The notes: generated by a model not told the origin, from the letters alone. DNA of 64,000 nt from Nodularia sp034931045 (GCF_034931045.1 NZ_JAYGHH010000018.1:16722-80721); one strand, 5' to 3'. Numbered from the stretch's first letter, positions 34,525-43,989 are shown. Program-made: numbers and translations.

Positions 34525-36783
34525 TTACTCAACTCTCTGTAATGTGAAATAAAAGGTACTACCTTTACCATAGTTTGATTCTACCCAGATTTTACCGCCA
34601 TGACGTTCTACGATTTTTTTTACAATAGTTAAACCCGCTCCAGTACCGCCACCATATTTGCCTGGGCTATGCAGTCGTTTGAAAATGCGGAAAATGGCTT
34701 CAAAGTGTTGATCTCGAATACCGATACCATTATCTCGCACGTAGAATGTGATTGGTAATGGTGGCTCATCTATATAACCAATTTCAATGTATTTTTCAGC
34801 TTTATCGTTGTATTTAATCGAGTTAGCAATCAAATTATTAAAGACTTCACCTAGTTGGACGCGATCGCAATATACTGTTGGTAGCGGTCGGGGAATTTGA
34901 ATATCTACCTTCATCTCCTCAATGCGGGCGCTCAATAAATCTAAACTGTGATGCAATACATCATTGAGGTCTATTGGCTGCATAGAAAGGTCTATTCTCC
35001 CCAAGCGGGAAAAATGCAGCAGGGAATCGATTAAATCCTCCATGCGCTGGGTCAGACGAATCAATGTTTTTAATTTATTTTTACCCTCTTCGTTTAGGAT
35101 GTCACCGTAATCTTCTATCAAGAAGTTAGAGTAATTGTGAATCCCGCGCAGTGGTTCTTTCAAATCATGGGAAGCTATATAGGCAAAGGCATCTAATTCT
35201 TTATTACTGCGTTCTAGTTCAATATTCAACTGTGCTAGTTCATCTGCTTTCCGCAGCACTACGCCAATAATTGCACTTCTTAATTCTAGTGCTGCATTCA
35301 CTTGATATGATTTCCAGGGAACCGATTTTAACAAAACTGTTTCTTTCCATAAATCAAAGGATTTCCGGGGTGATAGGCGGATACTACCATTTTGTTTCAC
35401 TTCTACCGGTTTATCAGGATTACCACCCCAATCGACAGTTTGCACTACCTCTGGACGAAACCATAAAACATAGTTTTTTTGACTTTTGGAAATGGAAATT
35501 GCCATCACACCGCTTGCAACGTCCCGTAATTTTTCCGCCTGGGGATAAAATTTAAATAAGGAATCAGTATAGAAAATTTCTTCCTGCTGGTTTTGATTTA
35601 TCCATTCCACTAAATCTTCAATATCCTGTTGTTCAGGAGTTTTACCAACTGTGAAATATTTGCCATGAAAGCAGACTGCTGCTCCTTGAGCCTCTACAAG
35701 ATTGAGGAGATTTGGTTGTTTATTAATTAAACCGTCAATGAAGTTATTTTCTAATGACATATACTCCACTAATTTGGAATGATGAGATTTTACCTGTATC
35801 TTATATTCCACATCTTCACTATCTTCTTTCGCTGCCATTTCTAAAGATGTCATTTGCCCCAAAAATTCACAAGCATTCCGAATTTCATAGGGAATATATT
35901 TAGGTGATTGATGATGACAAGCAATTAGTCCCCACAGCTTTCCACCTTTCATAATAGAAATTGACATAGATGCCGTCACGCCCATATTGTGCATATACTC
36001 AATGTGTACAGGCGAGACACTCCGTAATACTGACCTGCTTAAATCTAAAGGTTCGTTAGTCAAAGGATTATTGGCTGGTATAATGGCCACAGGCTGATAG
36101 TGGGTATTTGGTATCAGTCTCAGCCAGTTTTGGCTATAGAGTGTTCTGGCTTGAGTGGGAATATCAGAAGCCGGATAACGTAACCCTAAATAAGCTGTCA
36201 AATATTCTGGCTTTGATTCAGCAATAACTGTGCCATTCCAATCTTGATCAAATCGATAGAGCATAACTCTATCAAAACCAGTGATTTTCTTAACTTCTGT
36301 GACAATAATCTGACTAATTTCTGTTAAATTATATGCAGATTGTAACTTTGACATTGCTGCTTTTACTAAATGGTAAAACTTAAAAAAAGCATTGCCCTTA
36401 TCTAAAATTGTTGGTTCTAATTCTAAAATTAAAACTCCATGAGAGCGGTGAATAATTCCATCAAAATGCACAACTTTATCATTTAAATTAATAGTCAATT
36501 CAATGGGATTAACAATTGGTAAATCATCTTGTAATAAAGACTCTGCCAGTAAACTAATTTGGTCTTCTTCGAGAAGATAAGTTAAATTTTTATTTAGTAA
36601 TTCTTCAGGTTGTAAACCAAATAAATTGAATGTATTATCGCTGACTTGTAGAATAGTTAAATCTGGCTCTTTTAGGGACAAAAGCAATCCATGAGGCTGA
36701 ATTGAGCCAGGAATATGAATTGGCTCTTTATTACAGCTGCTAATATCAATTGTCACAGGGATAGTAATATCGTTAGTACTCAC
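34525..36783 (-). CDS. cphB: Biliverdin-type phytochrome histidine kinase (CphB/BphP class)
   Basis: Protein of 752 residues: PAS (20-120), GAF (150-310), PHY (330-510), HisKA with His539 in ASHDLKEPLRG, and HATPase. GAF signature PASDIP is at 204-209. At the site where plant and Cph1 phytochromes have the chromophore Cys (259), this protein has Val (SPVHIEYMHNMGV), whereas the N-terminus has SSCNKEPIHIPG with Cys17. That is the pattern of bacteriophytochromes that attach biliverdin through an N-terminal Cys; red/far-red sensing is expected. It heads a three-gene operon with a Rcp-type regulator and a hybrid kinase. The symbol follows the Calothrix CphB usage. Confidence 0.92.
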   Translation of the reverse strand: MSTNDITIPVTIDISSCNKEPIHIPGSIQPHGLLLSLKEPDLTILQVSDNTFNLFGLQPEELLNKNLTYLLEEDQISLLAESLLQDDLPIVNPIELTINLNDKVVHFDGIIHRSHGVLILELEPTILDKGNAFFKFYHLVKAAMSKLQSAYNLTEISQIIVTEVKKITGFDRVMLYRFDQDWNGTVIAESKPEYLTAYLGLRYPASDIPTQARTLYSQNWLRLIPNTHYQPVAIIPANNPLTNEPLDLSRSVLRSVSPVHIEYMHNMGVTASMSISIMKGGKLWGLIACHHQSPKYIPYEIRNACEFLGQMTSLEMAAKEDSEDVEYKIQVKSHHSKLVEYMSLENNFIDGLINKQPNLLNLVEAQGAAVCFHGKYFTVGKTPEQQDIEDLVEWINQNQQEEIFYTDSLFKFYPQAEKLRDVASGVMAISISKSQKNYVLWFRPEVVQTVDWGGNPDKPVEVKQNGSIRLSPRKSFDLWKETVLLKSVPWKSYQVNAALELRSAIIGVVLRKADELAQLNIELERSNKELDAFAYIASHDLKEPLRGIHNYSNFLIEDYGDILNEEGKNKLKTLIRLTQRMEDLIDSLLHFSRLGRIDLSMQPIDLNDVLHHSLDLLSARIEEMKVDIQIPRPLPTVYCDRVQLGEVFNNLIANSIKYNDKAEKYIEIGYIDEPPLPITFYVRDNGIGIRDQHFEAIFRIFKRLHSPGKYGGGTGAGLTIVKKIVERHGGKIWVESNYGKGSTFYFTLQRVE

Positions 36784-37162
36784 ATTTAAAACCTGGAGAT
36801 TACAAGTTGTTTTGAAATATCCTCTCGTATTGTGCTATGGCAGTTTTTTAAACTTGATCAAACACTCTCATTCCCAGCATAGCTATATTACAGAGATAAT
36901 TAATGGAACTAGTACTAACGACTTATGCCTGTCTCCATTAGTAGTTCACAATTCATGTAAAATTGTTGTATTTTCGCGTAAATCCTGGTTTAAAGCTGTG
37001 TAAATAAAATCTAAGTTATATTAATTAATATTACATTTTCATAAAAATATGAATATTTCAGACTTTGTGTATCATAAGTAACTAAAAATTTCTGCAAAAT
37101 TGCTACTAGGTTTGAGATTCATGTAGCAAATTTGGTAAATTTTGTGCCTAGCAATTAGCCTT
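36784..37162. other. Upstream region of the phytochrome operon
   Basis: About 380 AT-rich bases between the phytochrome start and the CDF transporter stop. It must contain the operon promoter; I cannot identify specific sites. Confidence 0.4.
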
Positions 37163-38050
37163 TTAAAAGCTAATTTGCTCAGACTGATATGTTGGTGGCT
37201 CGAGATGAATTAAAATTCTCACAGGGCTGAAACTGGCTTCTAGTCGGCTTTCTACTGCTTCGGTGATGCGATGGGCAGTTTCTACATCTGGTGCATCGAC
37301 AATTAAGTGCATTTCCATAAAGACTTGGCGACCAAGAACACCCCTGGAAGCGATTTTATGACAATTAATCACGCCAGGAACAGCAGTGGCGATCGCATGA
37401 ATTTTTTCTGGTGCGATCGCCATTTGGTCTACCAGCCAAGGTACATTAGTTTTAAGAACTGAGAAACCAGTCCAAAACACTAACAAAGCCACAGGAAAAG
37501 CTAACACCACATCCAGCCATTGATAACCTAGCCAAACCCCTATTAAACCCCCAATTACAGTTATAGTCACCCAAACATCGCTCATGGTATGTGCAGCATC
37601 AGCTATCAAAATGGGGCTACCGACACGCTTACCTACACCACGTTCATAAAACGCCACAAAAATATTCACACCCAGCACAATTAACAATAACCACAACTCC
37701 ACAGAAGATATATTTACAGGTTCACTACCTTGAATTATCCTCTCCACAGCACCTTGGAGAATTTGCCAACAGGCTATGGCTAAAAAAGCCGCAATTCCTA
37801 AAGCCCCCACACCTTCAAATTTCTGGTGTCCGTAAGGGTGTTCCATATCTGGTTGGGGAGCAGAATATTTACTGGCGATTAATCCTAAAATGTTGTTGGC
37901 AGCATCCGTAACACTATGCAAAGCATCAGCTAATAAGCTTAAAGAACCTGTCATATACCCCAAAAATCCTTTTAATCCGATTACCAGCAGGTTAAGCAAT
38001 AGGGTGATAATTAAAACCTTTTGCACTTCGGGGCGGTTGTCGTAAGTCAT
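37163..38050 (-). CDS. Cation diffusion facilitator (CDF) metal transporter
   Basis: Protein of 295 residues with six membrane helices and a cytoplasmic C-terminal domain. Metal-binding residues: Asp42, His45 and Asp49 in LLADALHSVTDA, and the second set in LIADAAHTMSDVWV. A YGHQKFEGVGALGIA segment marks the loop between helices. The C-terminal domain (GRQVFMEMHLIVD, RILIHLEP) is the usual dimerising fold. It exports divalent metals such as Zn, Fe, Mn or Co across the cytoplasmic membrane by proton exchange; the D-H/D-x3-D layout does not fix the metal. Confidence 0.92.
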   Translation of the reverse strand: MTYDNRPEVQKVLIITLLLNLLVIGLKGFLGYMTGSLSLLADALHSVTDAANNILGLIASKYSAPQPDMEHPYGHQKFEGVGALGIAAFLAIACWQILQGAVERIIQGSEPVNISSVELWLLLIVLGVNIFVAFYERGVGKRVGSPILIADAAHTMSDVWVTITVIGGLIGVWLGYQWLDVVLAFPVALLVFWTGFSVLKTNVPWLVDQMAIAPEKIHAIATAVPGVINCHKIASRGVLGRQVFMEMHLIVDAPDVETAHRITEAVESRLEASFSPVRILIHLEPPTYQSEQISF

Positions 38051-38402
38051 AGAGTAGATTTAACATTTATTTCTATGACTACCAATGTAAAACTTAAAAC
38101 TGATATTAAATGTGTCAAAGTCTTACGCTGTAAGGATTATATATCTCTTTAGTCGCTAATTTTTTACTGCTTTAATGAGAGTATTTATAACTATAGGAAT
38201 CCGGTTTGGTTTCTGTGAGGTAGGGAACAGGGAACAGGTAAGAGATTTCCAAATAAAAAAATATCCCGTCGTTTTGAGAGCAGGGGGGCAGGGAGCGGGG
38301 AGCAGGGGGAGGAAAGGTCATTTACTGTCTCAGATGTAATCAGATATCAGATCACTTCTTCCAGTAAAATAGATAATTATCAATCAGTTTTATCAATAAC
38401 TC
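38051..38402. other. Intergenic region with degenerate G-rich repeats
   Basis: It contains ggtagggaacagggaacagg near 38218 and a gcaggggg/gcagggagcgggg tract near 38282, typical low-complexity cyanobacterial spacers. No gene is seen. Confidence 0.45.
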
Positions 38403-38756
38403 ATGTCTTCAACTCCTCTCACACTGAATCTGGTTGAAGGTTCTGTCACCTTTAGTTTTTCACCCCAGGCGGCACAGGAATTAAAGGCAGCAACGGATGA
38501 ATTAATGGCACGCCTGAAAGCTGTCGCCGCTAAACCCACTCCTGGCGGCGCTAAAGTCACTCCTCAGTCTCCCGTCGAGTATCGCTACACTGGGGATGTA
38601 TTTTTAGAAGTTTTTTGTAATCCCAATATTTGGCCTACTCCCTTTGCGGCTAAAGTCCTGCTGACTATCCGCGATATCAATATCCGCTTAACTACAGAAG
38701 CTGAACTGACGCGAATTATTGAAGACGTTAACCAGTATTTAGAACAAGTCGGCTGA
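38403..38756 (+). CDS. Conserved cyanobacterial protein, function unknown
   Basis: Protein of 117 residues beginning MSSTPLTLNLVEGSVTFSF, with a central KAVAAKPTPGGAKVTP linker and a C-terminal helix (TEAELTRIIEDVNQYLEQV). The composition suggests a small soluble alpha/beta protein. No family name is known to me. A hairpin follows it. Confidence 0.65.
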   Translation: MSSTPLTLNLVEGSVTFSFSPQAAQELKAATDELMARLKAVAAKPTPGGAKVTPQSPVEYRYTGDVFLEVFCNPNIWPTPFAAKVLLTIRDINIRLTTEAELTRIIEDVNQYLEQVG

Positions 38757-38765
38757 AAAAACTGC

Positions 38766-38795
38766 CGGGGCAGCTTAATATGTTAAACTACCCCG
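38766..38795 (+). terminator. Imperfect hairpin after the 117-residue gene
   Basis: cgggg...ttaa and ttaa...ccccg pair with small bulges around a 4-base loop. There is no long T-run, so terminator function is uncertain. Confidence 0.4.
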
Positions 38796-39032
38796 TTCAG
38801 TAAATCTATATTCAGATAGTTAAGTTATTACAGCGATGAACGCATTTGTAACTTGGGAAATTCTATAAGTTTAGATTCTAATGCTTCTGCGTTAATGAAA
38901 AAACTAAGATTCTGGATGGGGAAATATATATCAAAACTAGAGATTAGCCCTCGAATCAAGCATTTAATTGCTTGCTGTCAAATTATAGACATCCAAAATA
39001 AACTCCCAATCCAAAATCCGAATCACATCCTG

Positions 39033-39278
39033 TTAATCATTTTCCCATTGTTCTCGACCAATCAGATCGCCAATGCGATCGCGTAATAAAAAGTCACATT
39101 TTTCTAACTCACACTCCACACAAACCCACTCTCTCGCAGGAATGTATTGACAGAGGGTATATATTGGCTGTTGCCGACTCACCATTCCCCTTTCCACCAG
39201 TCGGCGTGCTTCATCTTGGATAATATCCAAAGAGTAGTAAGAGTAATAATTGATAGAAGGCACCGTATTCACACTCAT
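39033..39278 (-). CDS. DUF4327 family protein
   Basis: Protein of 81 residues: MSVNTVPSINYYSYYSLDIIQDEARRLVERG, then SRQQPIYTLCQYIPAREWVCVECELE and LLRDRIGDLIGREQW. This matches the small cyanobacterial DUF4327 family as I know it. Function unknown. Three Cys residues (CQYIPAREWVCVEC) could bind metal or be redox-active (inference). Confidence 0.8.
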   Translation of the reverse strand: MSVNTVPSINYYSYYSLDIIQDEARRLVERGMVSRQQPIYTLCQYIPAREWVCVECELEKCDFLLRDRIGDLIGREQWEND

Positions 39279-40324
39279 GGTTTTTACTCACAAAGTTTAC
39301 AAGTAGATAGTTTTCCCATTAAATGCTGGGAACAAACATGACAAAGATTCGACTTGTGGCTAGGGTTTTGTAGTTTGCTATACGGAACTGATTTTATTTT
39401 GACGCTATACACCTTCAAATTATCTAAAGAAATGTTAAGAATGTCAACAAATCCTGACTCTTATGAAAAATGTACTGGAGTTTGTGATCTGACCGTAATT
39501 AACTTAACTAGCTGGCAAGATAATTTGATTTGTCTTCAATATATCTCAAGTTCTTGCTGGTGTTAATTTTGTGCATATTTGTGTCGGCGGAATTATATCA
39601 TATAGTGGATCACTGATGTACATAATTATTACATAAAAGCCTAGCTGAGATATTTGGGGATTTGGTTATGGCTGATTTTTAGCCGGAAAATCGCTATTAA
39701 CTATCGCCAAATATGAGGGGTGATTATACCAGAAAAATTTCATAAACTAACATTTATGAATAATTGCTTCCAAAAGCAGATAACTGTTCTAGTAAATGAC
39801 AGCACAGAAGATAACTGTTTTGCATCGGTAAACACTTAGGATTAAATATGCACTTTTGCCTTTATAGTCAGGTTAACAGTATTTAGGTCAAGGTATTACC
39901 AATTTTATTCATAATGAGCGTGAAATGATGACAACCATCAATGAACAAGTCATTTACTACTGAAGCTTACGTAAATGCTCACACAGAGAATAATCGATTT
40001 GAGTGGAAACCATGATTGGTGTGAACCATAAATTTATCCAGCCATAAAATATTTGATTTTGTGGTGAACTCCTAACTTACCAGTAAAAACACTTGGCGAC
40101 GCGACAGGACACGAATAAGCACTATTGAGTGTTAGCGCCTTGTAGCAGGGATGTTTTTTTTGTTCCTTTTACTCTGAAAAGAAATGTATAGCACTCAATA
40201 GAAAGCTACCAACTCTTTACATTTCGTTATAGTCACATTAAAACAGACGTGATATGATCCCGTCTGTAAACTCCTTAGCTAATTCCCTAGAACTTGATTG
40301 TTCTAAAGTGACATTGTTAATCAG
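39279..40324. other. Gene-free interval of about 1 kb
   Basis: No convincing coding frame. A 10-bp inverted repeat (ctattgagtg at 40122, cactcaatag at 40192) brackets a T-rich stretch downstream of rbfA. An RNA gene is possible, but I recognise none. Confidence 0.45.
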
Positions 40325-40735
40325 TTACAGTTCATCATCTTCAGCCATAGTATTCCCGTCTACTGTCAAACTGTCAAGCGATCGCTCATCCTCAAGTTTG
40401 TTTAAAAGCGACAGCACCTTAGTACCCCGTTCTATGGAATCATCTTCGATAAAAATCACTTCTGGGGTACGACGCAGCCTCACTCGTGAACCCAGTTCAC
40501 TACGAACAAAACCTGTGGCCGACTTTAAACCTGCCATTGTTTCTGACTTAGCTTCCTCTGTACCATAAATACTGACATAGACTTTGGCGTGTTGGAGATC
40601 ACCAGAAACATCAACAAAGGTAACGCTCACCATTCCAGTACCCACACGATCATCCTTAATACCGTGGAGTAGCATTTGGCTAACTTCCCGTTTAATCAAC
40701 TCAGCAACGCGGGAAATGCGGCGATTAGTAGCCAT
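40325..40735 (-). CDS. rbfA: Ribosome-binding factor A
   Basis: Protein of 136 residues from the ATG at 40735, which has the strong ribosome site GAGGAGG; a longer upstream frame lacks conservation. It reads RRISRVAELIKREVSQML, then VTFVDVSGDLQHAKVYVSI, RSELGSRVRLRRTPEVIFIEDDSIERG, the standard KH-like RbfA fold. RbfA binds the 30S subunit and helps mature 16S rRNA, notably in the cold. An acidic tail (NTMAEDDEL) ends the protein. It lies downstream of the Ycf33/DUF751 gene, as in other cyanobacteria. Confidence 0.94.
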   Translation of the reverse strand: MATNRRISRVAELIKREVSQMLLHGIKDDRVGTGMVSVTFVDVSGDLQHAKVYVSIYGTEEAKSETMAGLKSATGFVRSELGSRVRLRRTPEVIFIEDDSIERGTKVLSLLNKLEDERSLDSLTVDGNTMAEDDEL

Positions 40736-40857
40736 AAATTTTTGCCTCCTCACAGAGGTTGTACGACATAAATTATATATAAATTGGGCAGAACAAACCC
40801 TGACGCATTCAACGCCCATAGCTGCTGCCTAGAAACCAACATCCTGACACTTTGAGC

Positions 40858-41064
40858 TTAGACTGCACTCAGCCCTAGCATCGCCCGCACGGTGAGACTC
40901 ACAAAAACTAGAGTACCTACAAAGAAACCCAACAGAGCAATCAAGGTGACAGGGCGTTTTAGCAGTGGCATTAATGGCTCAATCGAGTTCAGAAACACTC
41001 CTAAGAGGATTGTAATGAAGTACCGGGGGTAGCGAAAGACGTTATCCCAAAATCCGTCAAACAT
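40858..41064 (-). CDS. ycf33: Ycf33/DUF751 small membrane protein
   Basis: Protein of 68 residues: MFDGFWDNVFRYPRYFITILLGVF, then PLLKRPVTLIALLGFFVGTLVFVSLTVRAML. Two membrane helices. This is the conserved cyanobacterial and plastid protein Ycf33 (DUF751); its function is unknown. It precedes rbfA on the same strand and probably shares its transcript. Confidence 0.9.
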   Translation of the reverse strand: MFDGFWDNVFRYPRYFITILLGVFLNSIEPLMPLLKRPVTLIALLGFFVGTLVFVSLTVRAMLGLSAV

Positions 41065-41219
41065 TTGAATCTAGACTGCCTTGTTATACAATTACATTTG
41101 CTTTTATTCTATATAATTGTAATCTATGCAGCCAAAAAATTACGCAAATCAGATCAAAGATGCTGCGTTGGCTATATTTGTTATATTGAGTAGCTGAGTT
41201 TTAGTTCAACTGTAAATAA

Positions 41220-42053
41220 ATGGTAAGTCAAATCCCCAAAGAAACTTGCCCGCGTCCCTTTTTAAAGTGGGCAGGGGGGAAAAGTCGGTTAATCTCACAA
41301 TACATTAACTATTTTCCCAAGCAATATAAAACTTACTATGAGCCATTTTTAGGTGGTGGAGCCATTTTTTTCCATCTTCATCCTTCATCAGCCATATTAA
41401 CTGATATTAATGCCGAATTAATTACTACTTATCGCTGTGTTAGAGACTATGTAGAGGAATTAATTGACCTGCTAAAAGTACATCAAATTCGGCATAATAA
41501 AGACTATTACTATGATGTAAGAGCTTATCCTGGCGGTACTGACTTAGAAAAAGCGGCTCGATTTATTTATCTGAACAAAACTTGTTTTAATGGACTTTAT
41601 CGAGTTAATTCCCAAGGTAAATTCAATGTGCCATTGGGAAGATATAAAAATCCTAATATTTGTCCTGAAAATATCCTGAGAGCCGCTTCATTCGGACTGT
41701 CGAAAACTAAAATTAAACAGGCAGATTTCACAGATGTCTTAAATCATGCGACAAGTAGCGATGATTTTGTCTTTTTAGATCCACCTTATCATCCCATCAG
41801 TAATACTAGCTATTTTACAGGTTATAATGGGAATTCTTTTTTAGAAAAAGACCAAGTACGCTTGAGAGATACTTGTGCAGAATTGGCTAGTCGTGGGGTG
41901 AAAATTATGGTGTGTAATTCTGATTGTGAATTAGTGAGAAAACTTTACAATGAAATTAATTTTAAAATTTATTCCATAGCCGCATCACGTTCAATTAATT
42001 GTAATATAAAAAATCGCGGGATGATTCATGAATTATTAATTACATCATATTAA
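41220..42053 (+). CDS. Class D12 adenine-specific DNA methyltransferase (Dam/DpnIIA type)
   Basis: Protein of 277 residues. FLKWAGGKSRL (14-24) and EPFLGGGAIFFHL bind S-adenosylmethionine; the catalytic motif DPPY is at 187-190. AILTDINAELITTYRCVR and YLNKTCFNGLYRVNSQGKFNVP are characteristic of the Dam/DpnII group, which methylates adenine in GATC. GATC specificity is inferred from this similarity. The stop overlaps by four bases the stop of a convergent gene encoding a PD-(D/E)XK protein, suggesting a restriction-modification pair. Confidence 0.92.
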   Translation: MVSQIPKETCPRPFLKWAGGKSRLISQYINYFPKQYKTYYEPFLGGGAIFFHLHPSSAILTDINAELITTYRCVRDYVEELIDLLKVHQIRHNKDYYYDVRAYPGGTDLEKAARFIYLNKTCFNGLYRVNSQGKFNVPLGRYKNPNICPENILRAASFGLSKTKIKQADFTDVLNHATSSDDFVFLDPPYHPISNTSYFTGYNGNSFLEKDQVRLRDTCAELASRGVKIMVCNSDCELVRKLYNEINFKIYSIAASRSINCNIKNRGMIHELLITSY

Positions 42054-42526
42054 AAGTTTTTATTTGTCCAAGCAATAAATCTATCTAAAGTTTGTACAGC
42101 TAACAAATTATTATTAGATGTAACTTGTCGCCTGAGCCATTGAATTGCTCCTTCCCTCATACCTTCACCGCCAATCACTACTATTGTGGGGGCAGGGTAA
42201 GAGTTTTGAATATTCAAATTCAAATAAGGAAACTTTTCATCAACTGAACCACCACTTTCTTGCCATTTACATTCAATAATTAGTCCCGATGGCATGACAG
42301 GTGAGCCGACTACATAAAAATCAACTTTCAGGCTAGTTTGATAAATTCCACTGCCAATATTAACTTGTTTTGCATAGCGTTTTTTTAATAAATTAGCAGT
42401 CAATAAAAATTCCTGGCTGACATGATTTCCTACTTGGAAATAACTATGTCCAATTAAGATACTTTCTACATTTGTTTCTAAAATCCTACCTGCCTGATTC
42501 GCCCTTCCACCTTGAGTTAGAGCCAT
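42050..42526 (-). CDS. PD-(D/E)XK nuclease, probable restriction endonuclease partner
   Basis: Protein of 158 residues. The catalytic signature is complete: Asp69 in KVDFYVVG, then IIECKWQESGGSVDEK with Glu85 and Lys87, plus Gln89; Glu17 in the N-terminal helix (NQAGRILETNVESIL) is a further likely ligand. The compact fold resembles restriction-type and DNA-repair nucleases. It converges on the D12 methyltransferase with overlapping stops, so the two most likely form a type II system in which the methylase protects the site. A possible third small gene lies three bases upstream. Confidence 0.8.
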   Translation of the reverse strand: MALTQGGRANQAGRILETNVESILIGHSYFQVGNHVSQEFLLTANLLKKRYAKQVNIGSGIYQTSLKVDFYVVGSPVMPSGLIIECKWQESGGSVDEKFPYLNLNIQNSYPAPTIVVIGGEGMREGAIQWLRRQVTSNNNLLAVQTLDRFIAWTNKNF

Positions 42527-42528
42527 TT

Positions 42529-42756
42529 TTAACCTTTTGCCAAAACTCCTATTCCTTCTATGATTTCATGGAAGTGGTAACAAATGCTCAATGAGTTCAG
42601 ATAAATTTTGTCAACACCAATTAAATCATGAGCAACGGTTAATTTGAGGACAATAATGGTACTTTTGTACTCAGTAATAATATTTTCACCAGTGAGGATA
42701 AACTCTTGGTTATTCCCTCTTTTCCTTGTACAGACGCGATACATCGCGTCTCTCAT
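42529..42756 (-). CDS. Possible small protein upstream of the nuclease gene
   Basis: Frame of 75 codons whose stop lies two bases before the nuclease ATG. The first ten or so codons (MRDAMYRVCT) are encoded by a dispersed palindrome; an ATG at the fifth codon is the alternative. The remainder (EFILTGENIITEYKS, VLKLTVAHDLIGVDKIYLN, YHFHEIIEGIGVLAKG) has natural protein composition but no family I recognise. Tight spacing suggests coupling to the restriction gene. Real status is uncertain. Confidence 0.4.
   Translation of the reverse strand: MRDAMYRVCTRKRGNNQEFILTGENIITEYKSTIIVLKLTVAHDLIGVDKIYLNSLSICYHFHEIIEGIGVLAKG
42732..42751. repeat. Dispersed palindrome AGACGCGAT..ATCGCGTCT, second copy
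   Basis: Differs from 21456-21475 only in the centre (taca against ttaa) and is followed by the same ctct/ctc bases. It lies 17 bases beyond the end of the HetZ-family gene. Confidence 0.75.
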
Positions 42757-42768
42757 AAGGATTGCATT

Positions 42769-43989
42769 TTAACTGGCTTGAACATCATTTTGACCATTAC
42801 GGATATCCCATGCTACTTCTAGCATTTGAGTCCAACGCTTTTGTAGCTGTTTGGGTGTGCATTTAATGGTTTTAGCGATCGCCTGATCACTCTGTCGGCT
42901 AACTTTCAACTGCAAAATTCTTTGCTGTTCAGGAGATAATACACCCACAAAGGTTTCCCACTGTTGAGAAGTTAAACCCAACTTTTGCTCCAAACCTGCA
43001 CCTAACCATTGATGAACCAATTGCCAGTGATGATTTTTGGCGAATTTTTCCACGTGGTATTTAAAACGCTGTTGCAGATAGTCGCGCTGACGGCTAGTTA
43101 AACCCAAAATTTGGTCAATTTCTGGGGCTGGGAGGTCTTGTAACTTCAGTGTCAGGTAGTCCACACAATCAGATTGACCTTGAGATTCCAAGTATTTGGC
43201 CAATTCCGCAATCACGCGATCGCGTTCTGACTCCTCCGAGGGATCGAAGTTAGTTTGGGCAACCATCTGCGACCGGATTTGCTGCACCGCCGAGTTACGC
43301 TGGTAAGATTCTGCTTCTTCACTCTTAGCAGATTCCACAGCCATTTCAATATCTACAGTCGTTTCCTGGGGCTGACGACGGGCAAAACCTTGGGCGCGGA
43401 GAATAATCAATTGCTGATTATTGCCACCAGGTAAATTAATCCGGCGTTTGGCATACTGCTCTGTAAACGCAATGTATTCTGCCAATTGTAACTGAGTCCG
43501 GGGCTGATAATCTTCTGGTAGTTCATTTTCCCGCCGGAAAGCTTTAATCGCTTCGATATAAAACGCTTGGAGAAAATCTTCAATCAGACTGTAACGAGCA
43601 TTGAATCCCAACTCCGAACCAGAAATGGTGACATGACGGTAAACCATAGCACCTAAAGTACTATGTAATTCCACTCTGCCCCGTCTGGAACCCAATTGAT
43701 AATAATGCAAGCACTTTTGCAGACGATGCTTGGCTAAATTAACTTGCCATGACTCGATTTCGCCAGATTGTTGGATGCGGGAACTTTTATCACATATTCT
43801 TTGCACTTCTGTAGCTATGCGCTGTGATACGGCTTGTACACACTCAGATGTCGCCTTGACTTGAGATCGCATTTCTTGATATAGCAGTTGTCTCAAGTTA
43901 TTGTGATTGTCCGCTGGCAATTCTGACGGCGAAACATTACAGAAAAAAGTGGATTGAGAAGTTGGTAGATTTACAAGATTAGCTTTCAT
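42769..43989 (-). CDS. HetZ-family (HetZ or HetZ-related) protein
   Basis: Protein of 406 residues from the ATG at 43989; the frame extends 36 codons further but without conservation. Blocks such as RIATEVQRICDKSSRIQ, KHRLQKCLHYYQLGSRRGRVELHSTLGA, YSLIEDFLQAFYIEAIKAFRREN, YIAFTEQYAKRRINLPG and a C-terminal sigma-like helix-turn-helix region (RILQLKVSRQSDQAIAKTI) match my memory of HetZ, a regulator of early heterocyst differentiation. The usual patU neighbours of hetZ are absent, so this may be the HetZ-related paralogue. It implies a heterocyst-forming or related filamentous host. Confidence 0.8.
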   Translation of the reverse strand: MKANLVNLPTSQSTFFCNVSPSELPADNHNNLRQLLYQEMRSQVKATSECVQAVSQRIATEVQRICDKSSRIQQSGEIESWQVNLAKHRLQKCLHYYQLGSRRGRVELHSTLGAMVYRHVTISGSELGFNARYSLIEDFLQAFYIEAIKAFRRENELPEDYQPRTQLQLAEYIAFTEQYAKRRINLPGGNNQQLIILRAQGFARRQPQETTVDIEMAVESAKSEEAESYQRNSAVQQIRSQMVAQTNFDPSEESERDRVIAELAKYLESQGQSDCVDYLTLKLQDLPAPEIDQILGLTSRQRDYLQQRFKYHVEKFAKNHHWQLVHQWLGAGLEQKLGLTSQQWETFVGVLSPEQQRILQLKVSRQSDQAIAKTIKCTPKQLQKRWTQMLEVAWDIRNGQNDVQAS

